From assembly GCF_011064595.1 (NCBI RefSeq), contig NZ_JAALJI010000002.1, positions 248,001 to 312,000 on the forward strand: 64,000 bases of DNA, written 5' to 3'. A program made the translations under genes and the position numbers. The notes beneath the pieces are model-generated. The model made no database searches, had not been told where the DNA came from, and saw only the letters and a list, made by a program, of their open reading frames with translations. Of this stretch, positions 1-9,515 are shown piece after piece (the first letter of the stretch is position 1; every line of letters begins with the position of its first letter). Origin of the DNA: Paludisphaera soli. Its GTDB lineage: Bacteria > Planctomycetota > Planctomycetia > Isosphaerales > Isosphaeraceae.

Positions 1-444
1 CATCGCGGCGCGGGTCGCCCAGAGTTCCCGGCCGGCGACGTCCCTCAGGACCGACCGCGCCCGGCCCCGGATCGCGGCGGCCTGCTCGGCCGTGCAGCCC
101 CCCGAGGCGACCCGGCGCGCCAGCAGGGGCTCCAGGTCGGTGCGCTCGGGCTGGTGGTACCCCAGGACCACGACCACCGCCGCCGCGCGGCCGACCTCCG
201 GGTCGTTCCGGGCGCAGCCCTGGAGCCGTCGGCGATCGGCCGCGTCCCGGACGACCAGGAACCGCCAGGGTTGCAGCTCGTAGGGCGACGGCGCGTGGGC
301 GGCCGTCTCCAGGAGGCGTTCCAGGAGCGCGGGGGCGAGCGGCCGGGAAGGGTCGAAACGGGGCCTCGGGCGGCGGCGGCGGGCGGCCTCCTCGACGGTG
401 AGCGGTCGGATGCCCTGGTCTCGGGCGTCGGTCGGGTCGGGCAT
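1..444 (-). CDS. Nitroreductase family protein (partial, C-terminus beyond window)
   Basis: The minus strand is open from an ATG at 444-442 to the window edge (148 codons, no stop). The translation opens with a charged leader, then a segment containing APSPYELQPWRFLVVRD at about residues 52-68. That is the FMN-binding pattern of the nitroreductase fold, in which a serine/proline-rich turn and a QPW motif contact the flavin. Such proteins are FMN-dependent NAD(P)H oxidoreductases; the substrate cannot be read from this fragment. It diverges from the DUF1080 gene across about 140 bp. The gene call is firm; the family is inferred from one motif and the C-terminal half is missing. Confidence 0.75.
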   Translation of the reverse strand, partial: MPDPTDARDQGIRPLTVEEAARRRRPRPRFDPSRPLAPALLERLLETAAHAPSPYELQPWRFLVVRDAADRRRLQGCARNDPEVGRAAAVVVVLGYHQPERTDLEPLLARRVASGGCTAEQAAAIRGRARSVLRDVAGRELWATRAAM

Positions 445-479
445 GCGAGGCGAGGCTCCCGGGAGGGGGGGGGCGGCCC

Positions 480-507
480 CTGGCACGCCCCATCCCCCCG
501 TTATAGA
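480..507 (+). promoter_or_regulatory. Possible sigma70-type promoter for the DUF1080 gene
   Basis: CTGGCA (480-485) and TATAGA (502-507) are separated by 16 bp, about 75 bp upstream of the ATG at 583. Each box matches the consensus at four of six positions, in one of the few less GC-rich patches nearby. Tentative. Confidence 0.35.
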
Positions 508-582
508 CTTGCAAACGCGAACTCGGGAGCGGCCCCCGGCCGATCCGAGCCCATCCGATCGACTACCAGGAGAACGACAGCA

Positions 583-1206
583 ATGAACTCGCACAAGTGG
601 ACGCGCGGGGCGCTCTGCGCGCTGGCGATGACGTTCGGGACGGCCGCGTGCGCCAACGCCGAGGAGTGGACCTCCCTGTTCGACGGCAAGACCCTCAGCG
701 GCTGGACCGTCGGCGGCGGCGGCGACAAGACCAAGTGGGAGGTCAAGGACGGCGCGATCGTCGGCTCGGGCGGGGCGTCGATGCTCTACAGCCCCAAGAA
801 GTACAAGAACTTCAAGTACCGGGCCGAGGTCAAGATCAACGACAAGGGGAACTCGGGCCTCTACTTCCGCTCGCCGACGAACGGCGGCAGCTTCTCCGAC
901 GGCTACGAGGCCCAGATCGACAGCACCCACACCGACCCGATCCGCACCGGCTCGCTCTACGGCTTCGTCCACGTCTACAAGCGGCTGGTCGAGCCCGACC
1001 AGTGGTTCACCTACGAGATCGAGGTCGTGGAGAAGGAGTGGCGGGGCAGGAAGGCGCCGCACATCAGCATCCGGGTCAACGGCGAAGAGTTGTACATGTT
1101 CATGGATTTCGCGAACACCTTCAAGGAGGGCCACTTCGCGTTCCAGCAGCACGACCCGGGCAGCCGCATCGAGATCCGCAAGATCGAGGTCGTCGAACTG
1201 CCGTGA
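583..1206 (+). CDS. Secreted DUF1080 (3-keto-disaccharide hydrolase-like) protein
   Basis: This 207-residue protein has an N-terminal signal peptide (hydrophobic stretch about residues 9-24, Ala-x-Ala-type cleavage near residue 26). The mature part starts with EEWTSLFDGKTLSGWT, the typical opening of DUF1080 domains, which adopt a concanavalin/laminarin-like jelly-roll fold. Other family features are WEVKDGAIV, GNSGLYFRS and the C-terminal HDPGSRIEIRKIEV. Members are abundant in planctomycetes and some hydrolyse 3-keto-glycosides. The ATG at 583 is chosen because it begins the signal peptide and follows a purine-rich stretch (AGGAGAA); upstream in-frame codons encode no sensible protein. The substrate is unknown. 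Confidence 0.88.
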   Translation: MNSHKWTRGALCALAMTFGTAACANAEEWTSLFDGKTLSGWTVGGGGDKTKWEVKDGAIVGSGGASMLYSPKKYKNFKYRAEVKINDKGNSGLYFRSPTNGGSFSDGYEAQIDSTHTDPIRTGSLYGFVHVYKRLVEPDQWFTYEIEVVEKEWRGRKAPHISIRVNGEELYMFMDFANTFKEGHFAFQQHDPGSRIEIRKIEVVELP

Positions 1207-1389
1207 CGGCGCGACGGTGAATGTTGTATGATCTTCGCGGGACGCGGCCGACCCGGGCGAACGCCGCCCCTCCTCTCTCGCCGGGTCCCCCCGGCGGGCC
1301 GCGTCCCCCTCGCCCGTCGCCCCGAACCGGCGACGGCGCCCCCGATCCAGAGCCCCCCTGCATCCAACGGAAACCTGTGAGAGGACACG

Positions 1390-2976
1390 ATGGCGAATCT
1401 GTGGGTCCGTAAATCCATCGCCGCGCTGAAGGCCGAGGCGGCCGCCAGCGAAGAGCACGGCCTGAAACGCACCCTGACGGGCGTGAACCTGATCATGCTC
1501 GGGATCGGGGCCGTCATCGGCGCCGGCTTCTTCGGCCTGACCGGCGAGGCGTCGGCCCGGTACGCCGGCCCGGCGATCTCGCTCTCGTTCGTGCTGGGGG
1601 GGATCGTCTGCACCTTCGCCGGCCTCTGCTACGCCGAGATGGCCTCGACCGTCCCGGTCGCCGGCTCCGCCTACACCTACGCCTACGCCACCATGGGCGA
1701 GTTCATCGCCTGGCTGATCGGCTGGGACCTGATCCTCGAATACATGGTGGGCGCGACCACCGTGGCCATCAACTGGTCGGGATACGTCGCCAGCTTCCTC
1801 CACGACCGCGGCCTCGACCTGCCCCCGCGGTTCCTCGCCTCGCCGGGCACCAAGATGATCGAGGTCCCCGACGACGTCGCCGGACGCCTCCACCTCCGCC
1901 ACGGCTGGTCGATGCTCGACTCCGTGAAGGACCGCCTGGCCGAGGCCGGCGTCGACTTCGCGAGCTTCCCCCAGGTCGAGGCCCTGTTCAACGCCCCGGC
2001 CATGCTGATCGTCGCCCTGGTCACCGCCCTGCTCGTCGTCGGCGTCCAGGAGTCGGCCCGGGTCAACAACGTCATCGTCTTCATCAAGGTCTCGATCCTG
2101 GTCCTCCTGATCGTCCTGGGCCTCCCCATGGTCGACAGCAAGAACTGGGGCGGCTCCTACATCCAGCCCTCCGTCGGGCCCTGGTACAACTTCGAGTACG
2201 GCTGGAGCGGCGTGCTCCGGGCCGCCGGCCTCGTCTTCTTCGCCTACATCGGCTTCGACGCGGTCTCCACCACCGCCCAGGAGGCCAAGAACCCCCAGCG
2301 CGACATGCCCATCGGCATCATCGGCTCGCTGGTCATCTGCACGGCCCTCTACTTCCTCGGCTCGATCGTCCTCACCGGCGTGGTCAACTACAAGCAGCTC
2401 CACGTCCCCGACCCGGTCGCGGTCGCCACCGACGCCATGAAGATGCCCTGGCTCTCGTTCTACGTGAAGATCGGCGCGATCATGGGCCTCAGCTCCGTGA
2501 TCCTCGTCATGCTCATGAGCCAGCCCCGGATCTTTTACGCGATGTCCAAGGACGGCCTCCTGCCGGCCTTCGCCGCCAAGGTCCATCCGCGGTTCCACAC
2601 GCCCTACATCACCACGATCATCACCGGCCTGATCGTCATGACGGCCGCCGCGATCCTCCCGCTGAGCGTCGCCGGCGAGCTGACCTCGATCGGAACCCTC
2701 TTCGCCTTCGCCGTCGTCTCGGCCGGCACGCTCTACCTGCGGATCACCCAGCCCGACGTCGAGCGCCCCTTCCGCGCCCCCGCCATCTGGTTCACCGCCC
2801 CGATGGGCGTCCTGACCGCCGTGGCGCTCATGCTTCCCCTCCCCGTCGACACCTGGATCCGGCTCATCGTCTGGATGCTCCTGGGCCTGGTGATCTACTT
2901 CCTCTACGGCAAGAACCACAGCGTCCTGGGCAACCGCGCCCCCGAGGACTCCCTCGTCGGCGCCGGCGAAGCCTGA
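1390..2976 (+). CDS. APC-superfamily amino acid permease
   Basis: A 528-residue integral membrane protein with about 12 predicted helices. The first helix carries GIGAVIGAGFFGLTG (about residues 36-50), the glycine-rich substrate-binding turn of amino acid/polyamine/organocation permeases, and FFAYIGFDAVSTTAQEAKNPQRDMP is the conserved TM6 region, as in cationic amino acid transporters and YfnA-like proteins. A hydrophilic loop of about 65 residues (roughly 133-200, containing HLRHGWSMLD) is longer than usual. It probably exchanges or imports amino acids across the inner membrane; specificity cannot be assigned. An ATG preceded by a purine-rich GAGAGGAC sets the start. It is monocistronic and followed by a strong hairpin. 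Confidence 0.9.
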   Translation: MANLWVRKSIAALKAEAAASEEHGLKRTLTGVNLIMLGIGAVIGAGFFGLTGEASARYAGPAISLSFVLGGIVCTFAGLCYAEMASTVPVAGSAYTYAYATMGEFIAWLIGWDLILEYMVGATTVAINWSGYVASFLHDRGLDLPPRFLASPGTKMIEVPDDVAGRLHLRHGWSMLDSVKDRLAEAGVDFASFPQVEALFNAPAMLIVALVTALLVVGVQESARVNNVIVFIKVSILVLLIVLGLPMVDSKNWGGSYIQPSVGPWYNFEYGWSGVLRAAGLVFFAYIGFDAVSTTAQEAKNPQRDMPIGIIGSLVICTALYFLGSIVLTGVVNYKQLHVPDPVAVATDAMKMPWLSFYVKIGAIMGLSSVILVMLMSQPRIFYAMSKDGLLPAFAAKVHPRFHTPYITTIITGLIVMTAAAILPLSVAGELTSIGTLFAFAVVSAGTLYLRITQPDVERPFRAPAIWFTAPMGVLTAVALMLPLPVDTWIRLIVWMLLGLVIYFLYGKNHSVLGNRAPEDSLVGAGEA

Positions 2977-2992
2977 GCCCCGGCACTCCCGC

Positions 2993-3018
2993 CCTCCCCC
3001 GGCCCGCGCCGGGGGAGG
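2993..3018 (+). terminator. Terminator-like hairpin after the permease gene
   Basis: An 11-bp perfect stem (CCTCCCCCGGC at 2993-3003 with its complement at 3008-3018) and a 4-nt loop start 17 bp after the permease stop codon. There is no long T-run, only a short pyrimidine tract (CCCTTCCCC), so termination is plausible but not certain. Confidence 0.5.
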
Positions 3019-3033
3019 CGGCCCTTCCCCGCG

Positions 3034-3149
3034 ATCGGCTTCGTTCGCGCCCGCCGAGAAACGAAGCCAATCGACCGAAACCCCGGTCTAGCCTAGCTTT
3101 AAAACCGAAATCGACGCCCCGGGATTGGGTTCGTTCGGCGCACTTTTCG
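3034..3149. repeat. Intergenic repeat element, copy A
   Basis: The unit begins with ATCGGCTTCGTTCG (3034) and has a variant of the same 14-mer, ATTGGGTTCGTTCG, 90 bp later (3124). The first 14-mer pairs with an inverted copy at 3060-3073, forming a 14-position stem from 3032 to 3073 with one mismatch and a 14-nt loop. The middle of the unit is much less conserved relative to copy B than the two ends. Function unknown. Confidence 0.7.
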
Positions 3150-3301
3150 AGACTCCTCGGTCAACCCCGCCGCCTCGGAGCCGTCGCAGGGCGTCGATCC
3201 GGGCACCACGACTCGGCGGTATCGAGTGCGGAGCGTCCCCCTTTCGAGGATCGGCCTGTAAACGGCACCGTCGGTCCCCGCTCGGGCCCGCTCCGCGGGG
3301 A

Positions 3302-3417
3302 ATCGGCTTCGTTCGTCCCGCCCCGAAAACGAACCCATCGGACGCAAGCCCCATACTACAAGGCTTTTGCGACGAGAGTTCGGCCCGCGAAATTGGGTTC
3401 GTTCGACGCATTTCCCG
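3302..3417. repeat. Intergenic repeat element, copy B
   Basis: Same organisation as copy A: the identical 14-mer ATCGGCTTCGTTCG at 3302 and ATTGGGTTCGTTCG at 3392, again exactly 90 bp apart, with an inverted partner (AACGAACCCATCG, 3328-3340). The internal sequence differs widely from copy A, but the overall length is the same (116 bp). The two copies lie 268 bp apart, start to start. Confidence 0.7.
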
Positions 3418-3575
3418 CCCCCCTCGCTCCAGCCCCACGGTCCGGCCGGGCGTCACAGCCTCGGCGCGCGCAAGCCCGCCAGTTGGACTATGGTCCGGAT
3501 CCTCGAATGGGATCCGAAGGTCGCACGAGAATCGTGGACCGGCGGGGGTCGTTGGGCTTCCGGGGCGCGGTCGGC

Positions 3576-5747
<2,172 letters not shown>

Positions 5748-5848
5748 GGACCCGTTCCCCTGGGCGCGGCTGTCACCGAAGCTCGGCGGATCGTCCCGCC
5801 GAGCCAGGCGATGATACCAGAGCCGGGCCCCGCGCAGCAGGCGGGGGT

Positions 5849-6403
5849 TCAGGCGAAGATCCGCTCCACGGCCAGGCGCCAGCCGGGGACTGCGGGCTCG
5901 GCGTCGGCCTCCTGATCCGGCACGAACTCGATCGGCCGGGCCGCATCGTCCGTGCGGTACTTGCGGACCATCCCGCCGATGGGGTCCACGTCCCAGACGA
6001 CGAGGGTCCCGGCCTCGAAGTAGTCGGCGCGCTTCGCGGCCATCCCCGCCTCGGCGGGGCCGAAGTCGTTCTCGCTGCGGACCTCGACCGCGAATGTGGG
6101 CGGCCCCTGGAGGAAGCGCATCGGATTCGACGGCAAGGGGCCGAGATAATACGCCGCGTCGGGGGAGAACGATTCGCGACCGGAACTCAGCTCGGGGACC
6201 GCGAACCCGACGTTGTCCGGCAGGGCCACGCCACGGCCGGTCGCCTCGGCGAAGTCGTCAAGGCTCCGGAAAATGCGGGCCGCGACCCGGCCGGGGCGGA
6301 AGCCCGTGGGCAGGGCGTGGACGATCCTCCCAGAGACCAGTTCGGCCTTGCCTTCCACGCGAGCGAGGTCGTCGAGCGTGGCGGCCGTACGGGCGAGCGG
6401 CAT
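5849..6403 (-). CDS. Uma2-family (DUF820) PD-(D/E)xK nuclease-like protein
   Basis: This 184-residue protein (from the ATG at 6403; an in-frame TTG six codons upstream is possible) follows the Uma2 plan. An N-terminal ELVSGRIVHALPTG precedes the aspartate in SFSPDAAYYLG (about D82), the glutamate in FAVEVRSEND (about E107), and a lysine and tyrosine in KRADYFEAG. It ends with a small C-terminal sheet. The fold belongs to restriction-endonuclease-like nucleases, and the family is hugely expanded in planctomycetes and cyanobacteria with unclear biological role. The gene is monocistronic, upstream of cstA on the same strand. A second, distant paralogue lies at 27773-28375. Confidence 0.85.
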   Translation of the reverse strand: MPLARTAATLDDLARVEGKAELVSGRIVHALPTGFRPGRVAARIFRSLDDFAEATGRGVALPDNVGFAVPELSSGRESFSPDAAYYLGPLPSNPMRFLQGPPTFAVEVRSENDFGPAEAGMAAKRADYFEAGTLVVWDVDPIGGMVRKYRTDDAARPIEFVPDQEADAEPAVPGWRLAVERIFA

Positions 6404-6525
6404 GGGGGACCTCGATTGCAAAAAGAGCCCGCGTCGAGCAACCTACGAGTCCGCCACCCCGATTTTATCGACGTCCCGAAGATCGGGCAATCGCGGCGGG
6501 CGCGACGGCGTGGACGCGCCCCGGA

Positions 6526-6554
6526 TTGTCCGCGCCCCGAGGTCCTCGTAAAAT
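6526..6554 (+). promoter_or_regulatory. Sigma70-type promoter upstream of the RHH remnant
   Basis: TTGTCC (6526-6531) and TAAAAT (6549-6554) are separated by exactly 17 bp. They sit 36 bp upstream of the ATG at 6591, which also has an upstream GGGAG. This implies the locus could still be transcribed although its first reading frame is interrupted. Confidence 0.5.
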
Positions 6555-6590
6555 GTCTGAGGCATCAACCAACCAGGGAGCGTGACCATC

Positions 6591-6786
6591 ATGGATCGAA
6601 CCAGCTTCCGAATCGAATCCGACCTCTAGCGGCGACTGAAAGCCGAGGCGGAGATCAGCCTTTCCGGGCTCGCCCGCGATACCATCCGCGAGCACCTGTG
6701 AGCGGCGCCGTCAACCCGTCGAGTTCGCCTACGACATGGACAAGCAGCTGGGCTTCATCGACAGCGTCAGGGTCACGACGCCATGA
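6591..6786 (+). pseudogene. Decayed ribbon-helix-helix (antitoxin-like) gene
   Basis: From the ATG at 6591 the frame reads MDRTSFRIESDL, an in-frame TAG (6627-6629), then RRLKAEAEISLSGLARDTIREHL and a TGA at 6699. This is the size and pattern of an Arc/CopG ribbon-helix-helix domain: a short strand, then two amphipathic helices with SLSGLARDTI. After the second stop another frame (from about 6709) continues RRQPVEFAYDMDKQ and onward to the TGA at 6784-6786. The picture fits one original short gene broken by a CAG-to-TAG change and a frameshift. A sequencing error or stop readthrough cannot be excluded. The last stop overlaps the next ORF by 4 nt. Confidence 0.5.
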
Positions 6787-7097
6787 ACAATCCCGATCCA
6801 CCTGCGCCGAGGATTTGCGTATCGGTTTCCGAGTTGCTGATCGCAACCACATTCCTGACGGTCTTTTTAGCGTTTCTTCTCGTGGCGCTCGAGGGCGCAA
6901 GGGAGCATCAGTCCGCGCCGCCTCTCATACCTATTCTCAACTCCTTGCATAAAAATCACCCTTGGATCTTCATCTTCGGCAGTCCGATCTCCGCCACGGC
7001 GACCGTCGCTTCCATCGCGGTCGTCGCTCGCCTCCTTCTCCCAGACGCCGTCCGTGCCCATTTCTGCTGGAAGAATACGGCACGCCATAAAGAGTGA
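6783..7097 (+). CDS. Small two-helix membrane protein, unknown function
   Basis: A 104-residue ORF whose ATG overlaps the stop of the preceding remnant (ATGA), as in translationally coupled pairs. Two hydrophobic segments are visible: about residues 17-36 (LLIATTFLTVFLAFLLVALE) and about 60-86 (WIFIFGSPISATATVASIAVV). No family is recognised. Codon use is less GC-biased than neighbouring genes, which suggests either transfer or relaxed selection. It could be part of the same decayed cassette; expression is unproven. Confidence 0.45.
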   Translation: MNNPDPPAPRICVSVSELLIATTFLTVFLAFLLVALEGAREHQSAPPLIPILNSLHKNHPWIFIFGSPISATATVASIAVVARLLLPDAVRAHFCWKNTARHKE

Positions 7098-7340
7098 TTT
7101 ACCCTGCATTCGTTAGATGTGGCGGCGTCGAGCGCGACGGTGCTGAAGGCGACGAGTGCAGCCCTTGCACTTCGGGGCCGGCGATAGGCGCCGCAGCAAG
7201 CGCGCCGTGCCGCCGGCCTCGCCTGGTCGTCGAGGAAGGATAGCCCCCAGCGACCTCGGCAAGGATCGAAGCACAGGAAAGGCTTCCGGCCCGATTCAGC
7301 CGGCGAGCTTCCCTGAGCCTCAAGGATCCACCCCGCGTCC

Positions 7341-7694
7341 TCAGCGGCGTTTCGTCTTGTAGCCGATCTTCTGCAGGGCCTTCTCGGCGGCCGGGCGGTG
7401 GTCGCCCTGGAGTTCGATGCGGCCTTCCTTGAGGGTGCCGCCGGTGCCGCAGGAGGCTTTCAGGCGGGCGGCCAGCTCGTCGAGGTCGTTCCCCTCGGGG
7501 TCGAGGCCGGAGACGACGGTGACGACCTTCCCCTTGGGTCGCTTCTCCAGGGTCAGGACGGCCGTCTGGGTCTCGGGCGGGATGCGGACGGGCTCCTTCG
7601 CCTTCGGGGGGCACGCACATTCCGATTCCAGGCGTCCGCAGGCCTCGCAGACGGGGGGGCGGTCCCAGGGGGTGCCGGCGAACAGGCGGGTCAC
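7341..7694 (-). CDS. SUI1/YciH (eIF1-like) translation factor
   Basis: A 117-residue protein with a GTG start. The N-terminus has a small cysteine cluster (VCEACGRLESECACPP), possibly metal-binding. The C-terminal 80 residues are the SUI1 domain: KRPKGKVVTVVSGLDPEGNDLDELAARLKASCGTGGT, then the basic GRIELQGDHR. Bacterial SUI1 proteins such as YciH act at the 30S subunit and affect start-codon discrimination. It lies 11 bp downstream of the DinB gene on the same strand and may be co-transcribed with it. Confidence 0.88.
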   Translation of the reverse strand: MTRLFAGTPWDRPPVCEACGRLESECACPPKAKEPVRIPPETQTAVLTLEKRPKGKVVTVVSGLDPEGNDLDELAARLKASCGTGGTLKEGRIELQGDHRPAAEKALQKIGYKTKRR

Positions 7695-7705
7695 GCGTGG
7701 GGTCC

Positions 7706-8209
7706 TCAGACGATGGGGTAGGAGTACCGGGGCTGGATCGCCACGCCGAGGTTCGCCCGCTTGCCGTAGAGGAATTTCAGGTGATAGTCGAGGTGGTTCA
7801 CGTAGGTGACCACCAGGTCGGCCAGCGTCACCTTCCCCTTCTCGGTGTGCATGCCGTAGCGCGCGAAGTCGGCCTCCGTGGCGTGGCGGAGGATCCGCTC
7901 GGTCCAGCGTCGATTGGCGGCGAAGAGGGCGACAGCCTGCTCGATCGGGGCCTGCTGCATGTCCAGGCGGTCGTTCCAGGCCGACTCGTCGTAGGCGAGG
8001 AGCGTGGGCTCGGGCTCGGCGATCACGCGCTTCATGCGGTCGCTGGCGACGACGTCGCTGTCGGCCAGGTGGGCGACCAGCTCGGCGATGCTCCAGGCCC
8101 CCGGGCCGGGGCGGGCCAGGACGAGCTGGTCGGACAGGCCGTACACCGCGTATTCGAGGATCGCGGGGCCGAGGGCGTAGCGGTCGATCAGGAAGGAGAT
8201 GGCGCTCAT
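7706..8209 (-). CDS. DinB-family (DinB/YfiT-like) metal-dependent protein
   Basis: This 167-residue four-helix-bundle protein has the DinB superfamily layout. A first metal-site histidine is in WSIAELVAHLADSD (about residue 45) and the paired histidines are in VNHLDYHLKFLYG near the C-terminus. DinB/YfiT proteins bind a divalent metal and include thiol transferases; the substrate here is unknown. The ATG at 8209 overlaps the stop of the upstream gene by 4 nt (ATGA), so the pair is translationally coupled. The open frame extends further upstream but without matching family sequence. Confidence 0.83.
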   Translation of the reverse strand: MSAISFLIDRYALGPAILEYAVYGLSDQLVLARPGPGAWSIAELVAHLADSDVVASDRMKRVIAEPEPTLLAYDESAWNDRLDMQQAPIEQAVALFAANRRWTERILRHATEADFARYGMHTEKGKVTLADLVVTYVNHLDYHLKFLYGKRANLGVAIQPRYSYPIV

Positions 8210-8736
8210 GGCTTCTTGCCTCGATTCGGGGCCTCGCCCGCCACGGGGTCGGTCGACGACCGCCGCCAGATGGAGAGCTGGGGATGGCTGTATTCGACGA
8301 ACCAGATCTCCTCCTCCACGCCCAGCTCCTGCGCGAATCGGCGGGCGACGAGGTGGTTGACGACCTCGAGCGAGACGCTCAGAAAGTCCGTGCCGTCGTC
8401 GCGACCGTCGGCCGCGGGATTGTGGAAGAGGAACCGGATGACGATCACGCGCTCGTCGACCGGCCCGTCCGCCGAGAGGAATCGGCCGTCCATCTCGTAG
8501 ATGGAATAGCCTCGGCTGGCCTTGCAGAGGGCCTTGACCCAGCGATCCTCGTCGAACCCTTTCTGCTTCCGGTTCCGGGCGATCGACTGCCGGACGAACG
8601 GGATCTTGCGGATCGCCGCCTCGTCGAAGAGGTCCTCCAGGACCTCCTGGATCTTGCCGAAGTAGCCGATCTTCTTGGGCAGGATGACCTCGTACATGCG
8701 GGCCGGCTTCGGCCCTTCGAGGCGGTATTCGGCCAT
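8206..8736 (-). CDS. Conserved-looking protein of unknown function
   Basis: A 176-residue soluble protein that I do not recognise. It starts MAEYRLEGPKPARMYEVILPK, has a basic helical middle (RQSIARNRKQKGFDEDRWVKALCKASRGYSI is the region around residues 50-80) and a beta-rich half with VIVIRFLFHNP and SLEVVNHLVARRFAQELG. The C-terminal 20 residues look disordered. It is coupled to the DinB gene through ATGA and precedes it in the operon. No signal peptide or membrane segment is visible. The function may be linked to DinB, but only by position. Confidence 0.7.
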   Translation of the reverse strand: MAEYRLEGPKPARMYEVILPKKIGYFGKIQEVLEDLFDEAAIRKIPFVRQSIARNRKQKGFDEDRWVKALCKASRGYSIYEMDGRFLSADGPVDERVIVIRFLFHNPAADGRDDGTDFLSVSLEVVNHLVARRFAQELGVEEEIWFVEYSHPQLSIWRRSSTDPVAGEAPNRGKKP

Positions 8737-8781
8737 GCCCTGCTCCTCGCGCGAACGGACGGTAGGGATGCGACGGGGAGG

Positions 8782-9465
8782 TCAGCCCACGTCGACCGGG
8801 CCGCCGTCGGGTAAGACGATTCGGAGCGGGCAAGGTTCGCAGCGCGGGCCGGAAGGCTTGCAGAAGCGTCGGCCGAGGTCGGCGAACCCGTCCGAGATCC
8901 TCGCCAGGATCGCCGGGTCGGATTCCGCCGCGGACGTCAGCAGGTGCGAGGCCTCGTCGTAATCCACGGTCGGGTCGATCCACCCGTGGCGGACGAGGAT
9001 GCGATAGGACGCGCGGTCGACCGGGTAGGTCGCGGCCCCGAAGACGTGCAGGGCCACGGCGTCGGCGGTGCTCCGCCCGACGCCGTTGACGGCGGCCAGC
9101 TCGTCGCGGCGAGCGGCCTCGGGCCCGGATCCGGCGGGGATCTCGGCCTCCAGGTCGTCGCGGTGCGCGCGATACCAGGCGGCGATCCGCTGGAGCAGCC
9201 GGACGGCCTTCGGGTTGGCCTCGATGCGCGCGTCGCGGAGGGCGTCGACGACCTCTTCGAGGGGGGCGTCGGCCAGGGCGTCGGGTTCGAGCAGGCCGGC
9301 CCCGTCGAGGGCGGCGGCGATCCGGTCGCCCCGCCCGGAGGCGAGGCCGCCGGAGGCCGCGAAGGCGATCGCCGCCTCGAACCGCGAGTCGCGCTCGGGG
9401 GGGGCGGCGGGCCGTCCGCCGAGGGCGCGGACGATCGCCGGGATCGCTTCGTTCAGGGGGGGCAT
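8782..9465 (-). CDS. HhH-GPD superfamily DNA glycosylase (endonuclease III-like)
   Basis: A 227-residue protein with the helix-hairpin-helix VNGVGRSTADAVALHVFG followed by the aspartate-bearing VDRASYRIL, matching the endonuclease III/MutY core. The usual catalytic lysine of endonuclease III is replaced by serine (GVGRST, as in MutY), which predicts a monofunctional glycosylase. The C-terminus CKPSGPRCEPCPL gives C-x6-C-x2-C but the fourth cysteine of the usual 4Fe-4S motif is missing. It therefore probably excises a damaged base without AP-lyase activity. The ATG at 9465 is chosen because the family region begins soon after; the frame stays open upstream through rpsT. Confidence 0.82.
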   Translation of the reverse strand: MPPLNEAIPAIVRALGGRPAAPPERDSRFEAAIAFAASGGLASGRGDRIAAALDGAGLLEPDALADAPLEEVVDALRDARIEANPKAVRLLQRIAAWYRAHRDDLEAEIPAGSGPEAARRDELAAVNGVGRSTADAVALHVFGAATYPVDRASYRILVRHGWIDPTVDYDEASHLLTSAAESDPAILARISDGFADLGRRFCKPSGPRCEPCPLRIVLPDGGPVDVG

Positions 9466-9515
9466 CGCGGGACCTCCGCGACGGGCGCCGATCGGTCGGC
9501 CCGGGTTCGGTCGGG

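Larger units (their letters stand above)
2977..3575. other. 600-bp intergenic region with duplicated repeat element
   Basis: No credible gene lies between the permease and cstA, which converge here. The stretch holds the permease hairpin, two copies of a 116-bp element (annotated separately) and about 150 bp before the cstA stop with no recognisable signal. Open frames exist in several phases, but they run through the repeats, lack ribosome binding sites and encode low-complexity, Arg/Pro-rich translations. Confidence 0.6.

Noticed and set aside
2977-3575. Possible small genes in the repeat region
   Set aside because: Frames run across the duplicated element and have no ribosome binding site; the peptide similarities come from the DNA repeat.
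7098-7340. A gene or RNA in the gap before SUI1
   Set aside because: No supported start or RNA structure; about 240 bp without a recognisable signal.
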